From CAZEFK01 sp964511405 (GTDB lineage Bacteria; Pseudomonadota; Alphaproteobacteria; Elsterales; Elsteraceae), in NCBI GenBank assembly GCA_964511405.1, contig CAZEFK010000004.1, forward strand, positions 1 to 64,000: a stretch of DNA of 64,000 nt. Direction: 5' to 3'. Under the pieces are notes generated by a model, which worked only from the letters and a program-made list of their open reading frames with translations, did no database searches and was not told the origin of the DNA. The position numbers and the translations under genes are program-made. Below are positions 16,486 to 26,535 of this stretch, one piece after another (the first letter of the stretch is position 1; each line of letters begins with the position of its first letter).

Positions 16486-17953
16486 GGCAGGTCTCCTCCC
16501 TGGGCGGTCAGGATAGCAGCGCGCGGCTGGCCGGGCGCGGGCGCCGGCAGCGCGACCTCGACCATCGCCGAAGCCGGCCCGGCGCGGCCGGCGGCGTCAT
16601 AGGGGCGCACGACATAGCGGTAGGCGAGGCCGCCCAGCACGCGGCGATCGACGAAGCGGGTGCCCTTGACCGCCTCGACCACGGCGAGCGTGCCGTCGTC
16701 CTCGGCGCGGTAGACGTCGTAGCCGGCGACCTCGCCCCGGGCCCGGGCCCAGGACAGCCTGATCTCGCCGGGGCGCAGCTCGACCGCCACCGCGGCGCCG
16801 GCCTCCGGCCAGACCGGCATCGGGCCGCTGCGATCCTCGGGCGGCGCCTGGCGCGCGCCCTTGGGCCACAGGAAGCAGTGCACTTCCTTGAAGTTCTCGT
16901 CGAGCGTCTTGCAGACGTTGCAATAGATGCAGCGCAGGATGTCGCCGGGCCGGCCCTCGGCGACCTTGCGCACCCAGTCGGGGTCGGCCAGCAGCTGGCG
17001 CGCCATGCCGACCAGGTCGGCGCGGCCCTCGGCCAGCAGGCGCTCGGCGTCGGCCGGGTCCGAGATCTTGCCGACCGAGGCGACCGGCGTCCGGAACCCC
17101 TTGGCGTTGATGTAGGCCTTGATCTCGGCGGCGAGATGGGCATGGGGCAGCGGCGGGTAGCTGGCCCCGGGCATGCAGCGGTCGCCCGAATAGCCGGTAT
17201 AGGGGTAGAGCGGCTGGCCCTCGCGGTGGACCGCGTCCTCGAACTTGCCGCCCACCGACAGCGAGATGTAGGCCACGCCCAGGTTGGCGAAGCGCAGGGC
17301 GATCCGCTTGGCGTCCTCGACGGTGTAGCCGTCCTTGATGCATTCCTCGGCCAGGAAGCGCACGCCGACCGGCCAGTCCGGCCCGACCCGCTGGCGCACC
17401 CGGTCATAGACCCGGCCGAACAGCGCCAGGCGGCCCTCCAGGGTGCGGCCGTCATAGGCATCGCGCCGGGGGTTGCGCGCCGACAGGAAGGACGAGAGCG
17501 TGTAGGCATGGGCCGAGTGCAGCTCGACCCCGTCATAGCCGGCATCCTGGGCGCGCGCCGCGGCGTCGCCGAAGTCGGCGACGATGGCGTCGATGTCGGC
17601 CTCGCTCAGGCTGTCGATGGTCTGCCGCCAGCCCGAGCGCGCGACCTTCAGGAAATGGATGATCTGCGGCACGATCTTCGACGGCCCGGCGTCATGCACC
17701 CGGCGCACCAGCTCGGCATGGCCGGGGACGAAGGCGTCGTCGCTCAGGCGCAGGAGCGGCCCCGATTTCGAGCGGTGGACGGCGGTCGCCTCGACCACGA
17801 TCAGCCCGACCTGGCCCTGGGCGTAGCGGACATAGCGGTCGATGACGCTGCCGTTGACGAAGCCGTCCTCGCCGGACAGCCGCGTCACCATGGCCGGCAC
17901 CAGCACGCGGTTGGGCAGCGTCAGGCCGCCCGACGCGAGCGGCTCCAGAACCC

Positions 17954-17957
<4 letters not shown>
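16482..17957 (-). CDS. NADH:flavin oxidoreductase (OYE family) with 4Fe-4S motif and C-terminal fibronectin-III-like domain
   Basis: 491 residues from GTG 17957, overlapping the dehydrogenase stop. Residues 1-345 form an Old Yellow Enzyme TIM barrel (LPNRVLVPAMVTR, VELHSAHAYTLSSFLS, FRTPVASVGKI). Next comes CIYCNVC with a fourth Cys 12 positions on, the C-x2-C-x2-C-x11-C arrangement that holds 4Fe-4S in trimethylamine dehydrogenase and 2,4-dienoyl-CoA reductase. Those enzymes continue into FAD and NAD(P)H domains. Here they are missing, and residues 395-480 look like an FN3 beta-sandwich (EIRLSWARA, YDVYRAEDDG, YRYVVRPYDAAGRAGPAS). The electron donor must therefore differ or be a separate protein. 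Role in the aryl-CoA pathway: probably ring or enoyl reduction. Confidence 0.82.
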
Positions 17958-19156
<1,199 letters not shown>

Positions 19157-19282
19157 GGCGCGATCCCCATAGCAATGGAAAGGCAAGGAGGAGGGGCGCC
19201 AGGGATGCGGCTGGGGGAACGCGCACGACGGTCGGCGGCTAGTCCCTTAAGCTGTCGTATTATCAGGCGCTTGGCCATCCTG

Positions 19283-19392
19283 CTCGTCATCCCCGCGAAG
19301 GCGGGGATCCAGCCGTGGTGGCAAGCTCGACATAGTCTCTGTTGATAGCTGCGTCGAGCCAACTGGATTCCCGCTTTCGCGGGAATGACGAG
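19283..19392. repeat. REPIN-like pair of inverted 30-bp repeats
   Basis: The unit at 19283-19312 (starting CTCGTCATCCCCGCGAAG) and the reverse complement of 19363-19392 agree at 27 of 30 positions. Each unit is itself palindromic (CCCCGCGAAGGCGGGG; CCCGCTTTCGCGGG), and about 50 bp separate them. Two REP sequences in inverted orientation are the definition of a REPIN, a small element spread by RAYT transposases. This type of unit is widespread in Proteobacteria and accidentally encodes VIPAKAGIQ. It sits in the only sizeable gap of the aryl-CoA cluster. Confidence 0.85.
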
Positions 19393-19426
19393 CAAAGAAC
19401 TTGATCGGCGCATGGCCCGTCCTCCC

Positions 19427-20224
19427 TCAGTTCCCCGCGAACTTGACGGGTTCCTTGTTCACGAAGGCGTGGTAGGCGCGCCGAAAGTCCTGGGTGTCCA
19501 TGCAGATCGCCTGGGCGTCGGCTTCGGCGTCGATCGCCTGGTCCAGGTCCATGGCCCATTCGCGCCGCAGCATCGCCTTGGTCATGGCGTGGGCGAAGGT
19601 CGGGCCGGCGGCGATCTCGGCGGCCAGGGCGGCGGCGTCGGCGGGGAGGGACGCGGGCTCGACCAGGCGGCTGAAGAAGCCGTTGGCCAGACCCTCGTCG
19701 GCGCCCATCAGGCGGCCGGTGTAGAGCAGCTCGGCGGCGCGGCCGTGGCCGATGATGCGGGGCAGCAGGGCGCAGGCGCCCATGTCGCAGCCGGCGAGGC
19801 CGACGCGCACGAACAGGAAGCCGACGCGGGCGCGCGGCGTGGCCAGCCGCAGGTCCGAAGCCATGGCCAGGCAGGCGCCGGCGCCGACGCAGATGCCGTC
19901 GACCGCGGCGACGATCGGCTGCGGACAGGCCAGCATCGCCTTGACCAGCCCGCCGGTCATGCGAGTGAAGGCCAACAGGCCCGGCATGGCGCGCTCGGTC
20001 AGGGGGCCGATGATCTCGCGGAGGTCGCCGCCCGAGCAGAAATTGTCGCCGGCGCCGGTCAGCACCACCGCCTTGACCTCCGGCGCGCGCCGGAGCGCGT
20101 CGAAGAACTCGGTCAGCTCCTGGTAGCTGTCGAAGGTCAGCGGGTTCTTGCGCTCGGGCCGGTCGAGGGTGACGGTCGCGACCGGGCCGTCGACCGACAG
20201 GCGGAAATGCTGCGGCTGGAACAT
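19427..20224 (-). CDS. Enoyl-CoA hydratase/isomerase family protein
   Basis: 265 residues; ATG 20224. Crotonase fold: oxyanion-hole segments FCSGGDLREI and VGAGACLAMASDLRLATPRARVGF-type with Gly-rich helix start. The acidic residue pair common in hydratases is only partly conserved, so isomerase, hydrolase or ring-cleaving activities are open. It starts two bases after the MarR stop. In 2-aminobenzoyl-CoA clusters an enzyme of this family acts on the ring-reduced or ring-opened CoA ester, which is the role inferred here. Confidence 0.88.
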   Translation of the reverse strand: MFQPQHFRLSVDGPVATVTLDRPERKNPLTFDSYQELTEFFDALRRAPEVKAVVLTGAGDNFCSGGDLREIIGPLTERAMPGLLAFTRMTGGLVKAMLACPQPIVAAVDGICVGAGACLAMASDLRLATPRARVGFLFVRVGLAGCDMGACALLPRIIGHGRAAELLYTGRLMGADEGLANGFFSRLVEPASLPADAAALAAEIAAGPTFAHAMTKAMLRREWAMDLDQAIDAEADAQAICMDTQDFRRAYHAFVNKEPVKFAGN

Positions 20225-20225
20225 G

Positions 20226-20705
20226 TCAGTCCTCCTGGGCGGCCGCGGCCGACCGCTTGAGCTTGGCCAGCAGCTCGTGCAGCTGCGCCATCTCGGCCCG
20301 GCTGAGCCCGGCCATCAGCTCGGCGATCCAGCGCTCGTGGACCGGAGTCATGGCCTGGAAGGCGGTGTGGCCGGCCGCGGTCAGGCGGACCAACTGGGTG
20401 CGCCGGTCACCGGGATCGGGCCGGGACTCGACCAGCCCCTCGGCGACCAGCCGCTCGACCAGCCCGGTGACGTTGCCGTTGGACACCATCAGCCGGCGCG
20501 ACAGCTGCGACAGCGACAGCCCGTCGGGCGCGCGGTCCAGCTGCGCCATCAGGTCGAAGCGCGGCAGGGTGGTGTCGAAGTCCTGGCGCAGGCCGCGGCG
20601 CACCCGGCCCTCGATCAGGTTGGTGCAGGTCAGCAGCCTCAGCCACAGCCGGATCTCCAGCCGCTCGCCCTGCGCGAGCGCGGTCTCGTAATCGGCGACG
20701 GTCAT
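20226..20705 (-). CDS. MarR family transcriptional regulator
   Basis: 159 residues from ATG 20705, overlapping the SDR stop (ATGA). Winged-helix DNA-binding domain with LSLSQLSRRLMVSNGNVTGLVERLVAEGLV and the wing DPGDRRTQLVRLT. MarR proteins in aromatic-acid clusters usually repress until a CoA-thioester ligand binds. A candidate operator lies at 21510 in the divergent SDR/RidA promoter region, so the regulator would control both directions including its own gene. Confidence 0.92.
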   Translation of the reverse strand: MTVADYETALAQGERLEIRLWLRLLTCTNLIEGRVRRGLRQDFDTTLPRFDLMAQLDRAPDGLSLSQLSRRLMVSNGNVTGLVERLVAEGLVESRPDPGDRRTQLVRLTAAGHTAFQAMTPVHERWIAELMAGLSRAEMAQLHELLAKLKRSAAAAQED

Positions 20706-21490
20706 GGCATCACCTCGCCGCCGGACAGGCTGAGCGCCTGGCCGGTCACGCCGCGGGCCTGATCCGAGCAGAGATAGAGCACGGCCGCCGCGACCTCCTC
20801 GGGCGTGATCAGCCGCCCTTGCGGGTTGGCGCGCGCCAGCTCCGCGACCACGGTCTCGGCCGGGCGGCCGGTCTTGGCGGCGATGCCCTGGGCGGCGCCG
20901 GCTATCAGGTCGGTGTCGGTGAAGCCGGGGCACACGGCGTTGACCGTGACGCCGGTGCGCGCCAGCTCCAGGGCCAAGGCCCGGGTCAGCCCGACCAGCC
21001 CGTGCTTGGCGGCGCAGTAGGCGGCGACATAGCGATAGCCGGTCAGGCCGGCGGTCGAGGCGATGTTGACGATGCGGCCGGATCCCGCGGCCAGCATGCC
21101 CGGCAGCACCTGCTGGCAGGCGACGAAGGCGGCGGTCAGGTCGACCGCCAGCACCTCGGCCCAGCCGTCCAGGGTCTGTTTGGCGAACGGCGCCGACGGC
21201 GCGATGCCGGCATTGTTGACCAGGATCGTGACCGCGCCGCGCTCGGCGGCGGCCTGGTCCAGGGCCGCGATCAGGGCCGGCGGCTCGCGCAGATCGGCGA
21301 CCGCGCTGCCGACGCGGCCGGGCGCCGCCGCCAGCTCGGTCCGGCGCCGCGCCAGGGCCGCGGGGTCGCGGCCGAGCAGGGTCAGGTCGGCGCCCTGGCC
21401 GGCCAGGCTCTGAGCGATGGCCCACCCGATCCCGCGCGCGGCTCCGGTGACCACGGCATGGCGTCCGCGAAGGGAAGGCGCGTCGGGCAC
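20702..21490 (-). CDS. SDR family oxidoreductase (3-hydroxyacyl-CoA dehydrogenase type)
   Basis: 262 residues from GTG 21490, selected because GGAGG lies five bases upstream; the longer open frame to 21604 overlaps RidA. Classical short-chain dehydrogenase: TGAARGIG cofactor motif, NNAG, catalytic Ser in IASTAG and YCAAK with Tyr and Lys. Uses NAD(P) on a secondary alcohol or ketone. First gene of the leftward aryl-CoA operon and divergent from ridA; likely oxidises the 3-hydroxyacyl-CoA made by the hydratase. Confidence 0.9.
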   Translation of the reverse strand: MPDAPSLRGRHAVVTGAARGIGWAIAQSLAGQGADLTLLGRDPAALARRRTELAAAPGRVGSAVADLREPPALIAALDQAAAERGAVTILVNNAGIAPSAPFAKQTLDGWAEVLAVDLTAAFVACQQVLPGMLAAGSGRIVNIASTAGLTGYRYVAAYCAAKHGLVGLTRALALELARTGVTVNAVCPGFTDTDLIAGAAQGIAAKTGRPAETVVAELARANPQGRLITPEEVAAAVLYLCSDQARGVTGQALSLSGGEVMP

Positions 21491-21509
21491 GGGGCCTCCG
21501 ATGGACAAT

Positions 21510-21524
21510 CTTTGAAGCTTAAAG
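21510..21524. promoter_or_regulatory. Candidate MarR operator in the SDR/RidA divergent promoter
   Basis: CTTTGAAGCTTAAAG, an AT-rich imperfect palindrome (11 of 15 symmetric) around AAGCTT in an otherwise GC-rich 82-bp gap, 20 bp from the SDR start. The position suits autoregulation of the SDR-MarR operon and the divergent gene. Assignment to the MarR protein is inferred. Confidence 0.45.
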
Positions 21525-21572
21525 TATCTCGTTCTCAGGACCCTGGCAATCGGGCCGCAAAGGAGGTGAGCG

Positions 21573-21965
21573 ATGCGTGTGCTGCAGCCGCCCGGCTGGG
21601 CCAAGCCCCGGGGCTATGCCAACGGCATCGCCGCCCGCGGCACGCTGGTGTTCGTGTCGGGCCAGATCGGCTGGACCGGCGACGGCGTGTTCGAGACCGA
21701 CGACTTCGCCGGCCAGTTCGAGCAGGCGCTGTCCAACATCCTGGCCGTGTGCGCCGAGGCCGGCGCCGGGCCCGAGCACATCGTGCGGCTGACCTGGTAC
21801 GTGGTCGACAAGGCCGAGTACCTGGCCAGCCTGCCCGCTTTGGGCCCGATCTGGCGCAAGCTGATGGGCCGGCACTACCCGACCATGGCCGTGGTCGAGG
21901 TCACGGCGCTGGTCGAGGACCGGGCCCGGCTGGAGATCGAGGCGACCGCGGTCGTGCCCGACTGA
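21573..21965 (+). CDS. RidA family (YjgF/YER057c/UK114) protein
   Basis: 130 residues; ATG 21573 with a very strong AAGGAGGTGAG site. RidA-fold signs: GTLVFVSGQIGWTGDG, SNILAVCAEAGAGPEHIVRLTWYV, and a C-terminal VTALVEDRARLEIEATAV where the usual substrate-binding Arg of enamine deaminases is expected. Family members hydrolyse reactive enamines or imines to ketones and ammonia; a RidA paralogue is a standard part of 2-aminobenzoate clusters, where an aminated intermediate must lose nitrogen. Divergent from the SDR; its stop overlaps the start of the next gene, which has an unrelated function. Confidence 0.9.
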   Translation: MRVLQPPGWAKPRGYANGIAARGTLVFVSGQIGWTGDGVFETDDFAGQFEQALSNILAVCAEAGAGPEHIVRLTWYVVDKAEYLASLPALGPIWRKLMGRHYPTMAVVEVTALVEDRARLEIEATAVVPD

Positions 21966-23149
21966 TGCCGGTCACCGATCGCGACATCCTGGACGCGATC
22001 GCGGCCCGCGACCTGGCCGCCGCCGACCATCTGTGCCAGCTCGTGCTGCGCGAGCAGCCCGGCCATGCCTGGACCTGGGAGTGCCTGGGCCATGTCGCGG
22101 CGCTGGCCGGGTTGTGGCCGCAGGCGGTTGGCTTCCTGGCCACGGCCCAGCGGCTCGACCCGTCGCCGTCGCGCGCCGCCGGGCTGATCGAGGCGCAACG
22201 CCAGGCCACCGCGCCGATCTCGGCCGGCGACCGCTATCTGGTGATCCAGGCCTGGGGCTACGGCTTCGGGTCCGAGCTCAACCACCTGCTGGGCGGACTG
22301 CTGCTGGCCGAGATCACGGGCCGGCAGCCGGTCGTGCACTGGGGCGCGAACTGCCTGTTCGCGTCAGGCGGTGACGATGCGCTCCGGCGCGGCTTCGAAC
22401 CGCTGGGGCCGGATCTGGAGGCGGTCGCCGGGCGCCCCGCCGCCGACTACGCGCCGGCCAAATGGACCGCGGCCGCCCTCGCCCGCGGCGAATGCCGGAA
22501 ATGGACCGCGCCGGCCGGGTATCTGGATCTGCTGCGCGCGACTGCACCGGTGGCGGTGGCCGACCAGTTCCTGCCGGTCGCCAACCTCGCGGCGTGGATC
22601 CCGCCCGGCCACCGGCTTCATGGACGGCCGCTCGAGGCGGTCTATCGCGACCTGTTCGCCCGGCTGCGCCCGAATCAGGCGCTGGCTGCCGCGGTCGATG
22701 CATTCTGCCGTCGGGCATTCGGCGGCGGCCCGTTCCTGGCGGTGCATCTGCGCGGCTCGGACAAGGTCGGCGAGGTCGCGGCCCTGCCCGAGATCAACCG
22801 CCGGATCCTCGAGGCTGTTGCTGCCGCGCCGGCGCTGCCGCTGTTCGCCATGACCGACGATGCCCGCGAGCTCGACCGCCTGCGCCAGCGCTTCGGTGCC
22901 CGCCTGGCCTACACCGAGTGCCGGCGGACCCAGGACGCGACCGGCGTCCACCTGTCCGGCCACGCCGACGCGGTCGGCCTCGGTATCGAAGCCGCGACCG
23001 ACCTGCTGATCGCCGCCCGGGCCGAGCGCTTCATCGGCGCCGGCGTGTCGAATCCGGCGGCGCTGCTGGCCATGATCCGACCCCCGGGCACCAGCCTCCT
23101 GATCGGCCCGAACCTGTGCCAGCAGCTGCTGGCGCCGGTGGTCGGATAG
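21965..23149 (+). CDS. O-fucosyltransferase/NodZ-like glycosyltransferase
   Basis: 394 residues; ATG 21965 overlaps the RidA stop (ATGA). Residues 1-75 form a short TPR-like helical segment (ILDAIAARDLAAADHLCQLVL). From about 90 there is a GT-B-like sequence: YLVIQAWGYGFGSELNHLLGG, FLAVHLRGSDKVGEV near residue 260, which matches the H-R-x-T/S-D-K substrate motif of alpha-1,6-fucosyltransferases and protein O-fucosyltransferases, then AERFIGAGVSNPAALL near the C-terminus. No signal peptide. It may modify a cell-surface glycan or protein. It is probably cotranscribed with ridA by position only. The sugar donor is not determinable. Confidence 0.65.
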   Translation: MPVTDRDILDAIAARDLAAADHLCQLVLREQPGHAWTWECLGHVAALAGLWPQAVGFLATAQRLDPSPSRAAGLIEAQRQATAPISAGDRYLVIQAWGYGFGSELNHLLGGLLLAEITGRQPVVHWGANCLFASGGDDALRRGFEPLGPDLEAVAGRPAADYAPAKWTAAALARGECRKWTAPAGYLDLLRATAPVAVADQFLPVANLAAWIPPGHRLHGRPLEAVYRDLFARLRPNQALAAAVDAFCRRAFGGGPFLAVHLRGSDKVGEVAALPEINRRILEAVAAAPALPLFAMTDDARELDRLRQRFGARLAYTECRRTQDATGVHLSGHADAVGLGIEAATDLLIAARAERFIGAGVSNPAALLAMIRPPGTSLLIGPNLCQQLLAPVVG

Positions 23150-23151
23150 CG

Positions 23152-25026
23152 TCAGCTCGGCGGGCGGTCCAGCACCAGCACGCTGCGGGCGTCGCCGAGC
23201 GGCTGATAGAGCAGCTGTTCCAGCGCGGCCGTCGCGGGGGCGTCGAACACCTCATGCTCGACCACCAAATGGCGATGCACCCGGATCTCGGCGCCGTCGC
23301 GGCGGTATTCGGCATCGTAGCGGCCGGCGGCATTGGCGAAGGCGGCCGGGGGCGGCAGCTGCCGGACCGTGAAGCCGGGCGGCAGGTCGATGGCATAGGA
23401 CCAGTCGTAGGACCGGGCGCCGGCGACCATCGGATGGCGGCGCGCCCGTCCCGGGGACAGGAGCTGCCGCAGCCGCGCCACCGGCTGCAGGTCGATGCCG
23501 ACCGGAACCGCGACATAGGCCGAGGGGCCGTCGATCCGCACCGCCTGTGGGCTCTGCCACTGCGCGGTCACGGTGAAGGCGTGCGCCAGGTCCTTGGGGT
23601 CGCTGGTCTCCAGGTCGCCGAAGCCGCCTTCGGGCGTCGAGGCGAGCAGCCGCTCGGCCAGCTCGGCGGTCGAGGCGGCGTTCGCCACCGCTGCCCGTGC
23701 CTGGCTCTCCAGACTGGGCGACAGGGTGATCCGGCTGTCGCCGGCGATGCTGCCATCGGCGGCGATCCGGACACGGGCATCCAAGCGGTAGGCATGATCG
23801 TCGGGCCGCGCCGCCGGCGTCTGGGCGACGCGGCCTGATTCGGTCGCGATGACCACGGTCTTCCCGTCCAGGCCGCGGTCCAGCGCCTCCAGCGGCTGGA
23901 ACGGGTTGGTCGGATTGGCGTAGAGGTCCCAGTCGGGCAGGTAGGCGATGACGTGGTTGAACTGGGGCACCCACAGCGGCAGCGGCTGGTAGCGGTCGCC
24001 CCAGTCGACCAGCGCCGCCTCGGCCCGGATGCCGCGGGCGGCGAGCAGCGCCTGCATCAGCACGACATGGTCCTTGCAGTCGCCATAGCCGGCCTGCAGC
24101 ACGTCGGCCGCGGCATGGGGGACCCAGCCGTCGTTGGCATCCATATAGACCGCGACATAGCGGATGTTGGCGGCGATCCAGCCATAGATGGCGCGGACGG
24201 CGTCGAGGCCGGTCCGCTCGCCGGCGATGCGGTCGGCCAGCGCCTGGATGGCTGGTGTCACCGCCGCCTTGCCCTGCGCCTGGCGATGATACAGGGCGCC
24301 CAGGGCTTCCAGGTTCGGCTGGCTGGTCATCAGGAACAGCGGCTGGACGTCGCTGCTGGCGACCATGTTGCGCTCGGGCAGCTCGGCCGGCCGCTCGGCC
24401 AGCCGCGCCGTGATCCGCCGCTCGCCGTCGGCGACCGTCTCCTGGGCGGCATAGCCGCGCACCCGCCAGTGCAGGGCCAGGTCGGCCGGGGCGGTGACCG
24501 TGACGGTGGCGAGCGTGAGCGGCCACTCCAGCGGCGGCTCGAGCCACAGGTTGAAGCCCAGCAGCGCCGGCTTGGTCTGGGACAGCCGCCACTTGATATG
24601 GGTGCGGCTGCCCGGCCGCAGCTGCGGATAGAGGACCGTGGTGGTCAGGCTGCTGACGAAGCCGGGCGCGTTCTGGGCGGCCTCGCTGGGACGGGTGAAC
24701 TGGTTCGCCGCGGTCACGGGCACGCGGCTGCCGTCGGGCTCGGTCACCCAGGCTTCGACCACCTCCAGCGACTGCGAGGTCGGATAGTAGGTCAGCATGC
24801 TGCGCTCGCGGGCCTTCAGGCCACGCGGCGTCAGCAGGGTGTAATCGGCCTCGATGGTCTCGTCGAAGGTCAGGTCCGGATGAACCTGGACCGTGATCCG
24901 CGACAGGTCGAGGCTGACATGGTCGACCGGCGCGGTGCCGGCCACGGCCGGGCCGGCCGCGAGCAGCAGGGCGATGGTCGCGGCGGTCCAAATCCTGGCC
25001 ATCCGGACAGCGTCCGGCGCGAGCAT
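23152..25026 (-). CDS. DUF3857 transglutaminase-domain protein, exported
   Basis: 624 residues from ATG 25026 (an in-frame ATG at 25002 also gives a good leader). A signal peptide ends near AVAG. DUF3857 at about 45-210 is followed by a transglutaminase-like core with Cys in GYGDCKDHVVLMQALL, His in QFNHVIAYL and Asp in WDLYANPT, then DUF3858-like sequence to the end. The catalytic triad is intact. The family is periplasmic; activity is unproven. Last of four overlapping genes (1-bp overlap with the hydrolase), though the functional link to the phosphonate-type genes upstream is unclear. Confidence 0.85.
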   Translation of the reverse strand: MLAPDAVRMARIWTAATIALLLAAGPAVAGTAPVDHVSLDLSRITVQVHPDLTFDETIEADYTLLTPRGLKARERSMLTYYPTSQSLEVVEAWVTEPDGSRVPVTAANQFTRPSEAAQNAPGFVSSLTTTVLYPQLRPGSRTHIKWRLSQTKPALLGFNLWLEPPLEWPLTLATVTVTAPADLALHWRVRGYAAQETVADGERRITARLAERPAELPERNMVASSDVQPLFLMTSQPNLEALGALYHRQAQGKAAVTPAIQALADRIAGERTGLDAVRAIYGWIAANIRYVAVYMDANDGWVPHAAADVLQAGYGDCKDHVVLMQALLAARGIRAEAALVDWGDRYQPLPLWVPQFNHVIAYLPDWDLYANPTNPFQPLEALDRGLDGKTVVIATESGRVAQTPAARPDDHAYRLDARVRIAADGSIAGDSRITLSPSLESQARAAVANAASTAELAERLLASTPEGGFGDLETSDPKDLAHAFTVTAQWQSPQAVRIDGPSAYVAVPVGIDLQPVARLRQLLSPGRARRHPMVAGARSYDWSYAIDLPPGFTVRQLPPPAAFANAAGRYDAEYRRDGAEIRVHRHLVVEHEVFDAPATAALEQLLYQPLGDARSVLVLDRPPS

Positions 25027-25859
25027 TAACGAATCCTTGCGGCCAAGCGCAGCGCCGCCTGGGTCAGGATGCCGGTGTCGGCGAACTCGTCGAGGATCGA
25101 GAAGTGGTTGTGCCCGGGCAGCCCGACCACCGGGGTCGGCAGCCCGGCGGCCTGGCGCAGGGCGGCGAAATCGGCCGATTGCCGCACCAGTTCCGGCCGC
25201 TCGGCGCTGCCGACGCCGATCGCCAGCGGCACGCCCGCCGGCCCGGGATGGCGCATCGGGCTGAATGCCGCGGCGGCCGCCGCGTCCAGCTGCAGCTTGT
25301 CGTTCAGGCCCGAGAGGCGGATCGGCTCCAGGTCGAACAGGCCGCTGATCGCCAAACCACCGATCACGCCGGGCAGGTCCAGGCACAGCGCCGTCAGGTG
25401 GCCGCCCGCGGAATGTCCGCTGACCACGATGCGCGCCGGATCGCCGCCGAACTCGGCGGCATGCGCCGCCACCCAGGCGACACCGCGCCTGACCTCGTCG
25501 ACGATGCGCGCCATCCGCGCTTCGGGCGCCAGCGTGTATTCGAGCAGCACCACCTGGAAGCCGGCGCGGACCGGTCCGTCGGCGATGACGCTGAAGGTCT
25601 CCTTGACCTGGCTCTGCCAATAGCCGCCATGGATGAACACCAGCACCGGCGCGCCCGACCCCGGATGGGTGAACAGATCGAGGGTCTCGCGAGGGGTCGG
25701 GCCATAAGCCAGGTCGCGGCCGCCCGGCAGCCGGCCGCGCGTGGCCGCGCTGCCGGCGATCCAGCGCTCGCGGATTTGCTCGACGTCCGGCACCGTCTTG
25801 CTGTTGCTGTAGGCGTCGTCGAGGGCCGCCCGGTCCATGCCGCGATAGGTTTCGGTCAT
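25026..25859 (-). CDS. Alpha/beta hydrolase (esterase / arylformamidase-like)
   Basis: 277 residues, ATG 25859. HGGYWQ oxyanion motif near residue 75, nucleophile elbow GHSAGGH near 146, acid and catalytic His in GHNHFSILDEF. The opening YRGMDRAALDDAY is typical of the kynurenine-formamidase-like branch of carboxylesterases, so an arylformamidase is possible, but no kynurenine genes are close. Cytosolic. Start overlaps the DUF1045 stop (ATGA), giving translational coupling within the PhnZ-DUF1045-hydrolase-DUF3857 operon. Confidence 0.85.
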   Translation of the reverse strand: MTETYRGMDRAALDDAYSNSKTVPDVEQIRERWIAGSAATRGRLPGGRDLAYGPTPRETLDLFTHPGSGAPVLVFIHGGYWQSQVKETFSVIADGPVRAGFQVVLLEYTLAPEARMARIVDEVRRGVAWVAAHAAEFGGDPARIVVSGHSAGGHLTALCLDLPGVIGGLAISGLFDLEPIRLSGLNDKLQLDAAAAAAFSPMRHPGPAGVPLAIGVGSAERPELVRQSADFAALRQAAGLPTPVVGLPGHNHFSILDEFADTGILTQAALRLAARIR

Positions 25860-26527
25860 CCCAGCCTCACGCGCCGCTGCAGCCGGAAGGGCTCGCCGGG
25901 CGGCTCCACGAACAGGGCGATTTCGTCGATGCGCAACGGCTCGCCCAGGGCCGGCGCAATGAGCGGCTCCAGCACCCGGGCGACCATGTCGCGCTCGGGC
26001 TCGGGCAGCGAATCGGACAGGGTGACGTGGAACCGGAAGCGGTCGAGCACGTAGGGATAGCCCCAGGTCTCGTAGAGCTGGCGCTCATGGTCGGTCAGCG
26101 GCGCCCCCAGCCGGCGCTGGCGCTCGGCCTCGGTCGGCGGCGCCCGCAGCGAGTCCAGCTCGGTCACGCAGGCGGCGGCCAGGGCGTCGACATCAGGCGC
26201 CGGCCCATCGGGGACCAGGGCCAGGAAGCGTCCGATGGCGCGCAGCGCCAGGGGCGGTCCCATGGCCGGCCGGAGCCGCCCGGCCAGCGCCGCCAAGGCG
26301 GCCTCCAGGCGGTCCGGGCCGATGCCCTGGGCGAGGCGGAACGGCGCCTTCAGCGTGGCGTGCAGCCCGTAGCGCCGGGGCTCGGCGGTCACCGCGGCGG
26401 GATCGATCGGCAGTCCCGGCCAGGGCCGGGGCTCGGCGCCGGTCTCGGGATCGCGGCCCAGCCAGCGGCAGCCGAGGTCCCAGAGCGTGGAGGCGCGGGG
26501 CGGGGCCCAGTAGATCGCGTACCGCAG
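25856..26527 (-). CDS. DUF1045 (phosphonate metabolism-associated 2H phosphoesterase-like) protein, non-AUG start
   Basis: About 223 residues. The body RYAIYWAPPRASTLWDLGCRWLGRD followed by RRYGLHATLKAPF and FRFHVTLSD shows the two H-x-T motifs of 2H phosphoesterases and the DUF1045 family pattern. Family members open with M-RYAIY, but this frame has no ATG, GTG or TTG close by. Two in-frame CTG codons exist: 26527, five bases after GAGGG and giving the family-like N-terminus, and 26539, overlapping the PhnZ stop as CTGA. I take 26527. DUF1045 is recurrently encoded in phosphonate operons; the role may be pyrophosphate or cyclic phosphate hydrolysis. Confidence 0.78.
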   Translation of the reverse strand: MRYAIYWAPPRASTLWDLGCRWLGRDPETGAEPRPWPGLPIDPAAVTAEPRRYGLHATLKAPFRLAQGIGPDRLEAALAALAGRLRPAMGPPLALRAIGRFLALVPDGPAPDVDALAAACVTELDSLRAPPTEAERQRRLGAPLTDHERQLYETWGYPYVLDRFRFHVTLSDSLPEPERDMVARVLEPLIAPALGEPLRIDEIALFVEPPGEPFRLQRRVRLG

Positions 26528-26535
26528 GACGTCCC

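Noticed and set aside
19283..19392. CRISPR array
   Set aside because: There are only two units in opposite orientation, each internally palindromic, with no series of spacers and no cas genes nearby.
23152..25620. 822-residue reading of the DUF3857 protein
   Set aside because: The extra N-terminus overlaps the alpha/beta hydrolase out of frame; ATG 25026 gives a proper signal peptide and a 1-bp overlap.
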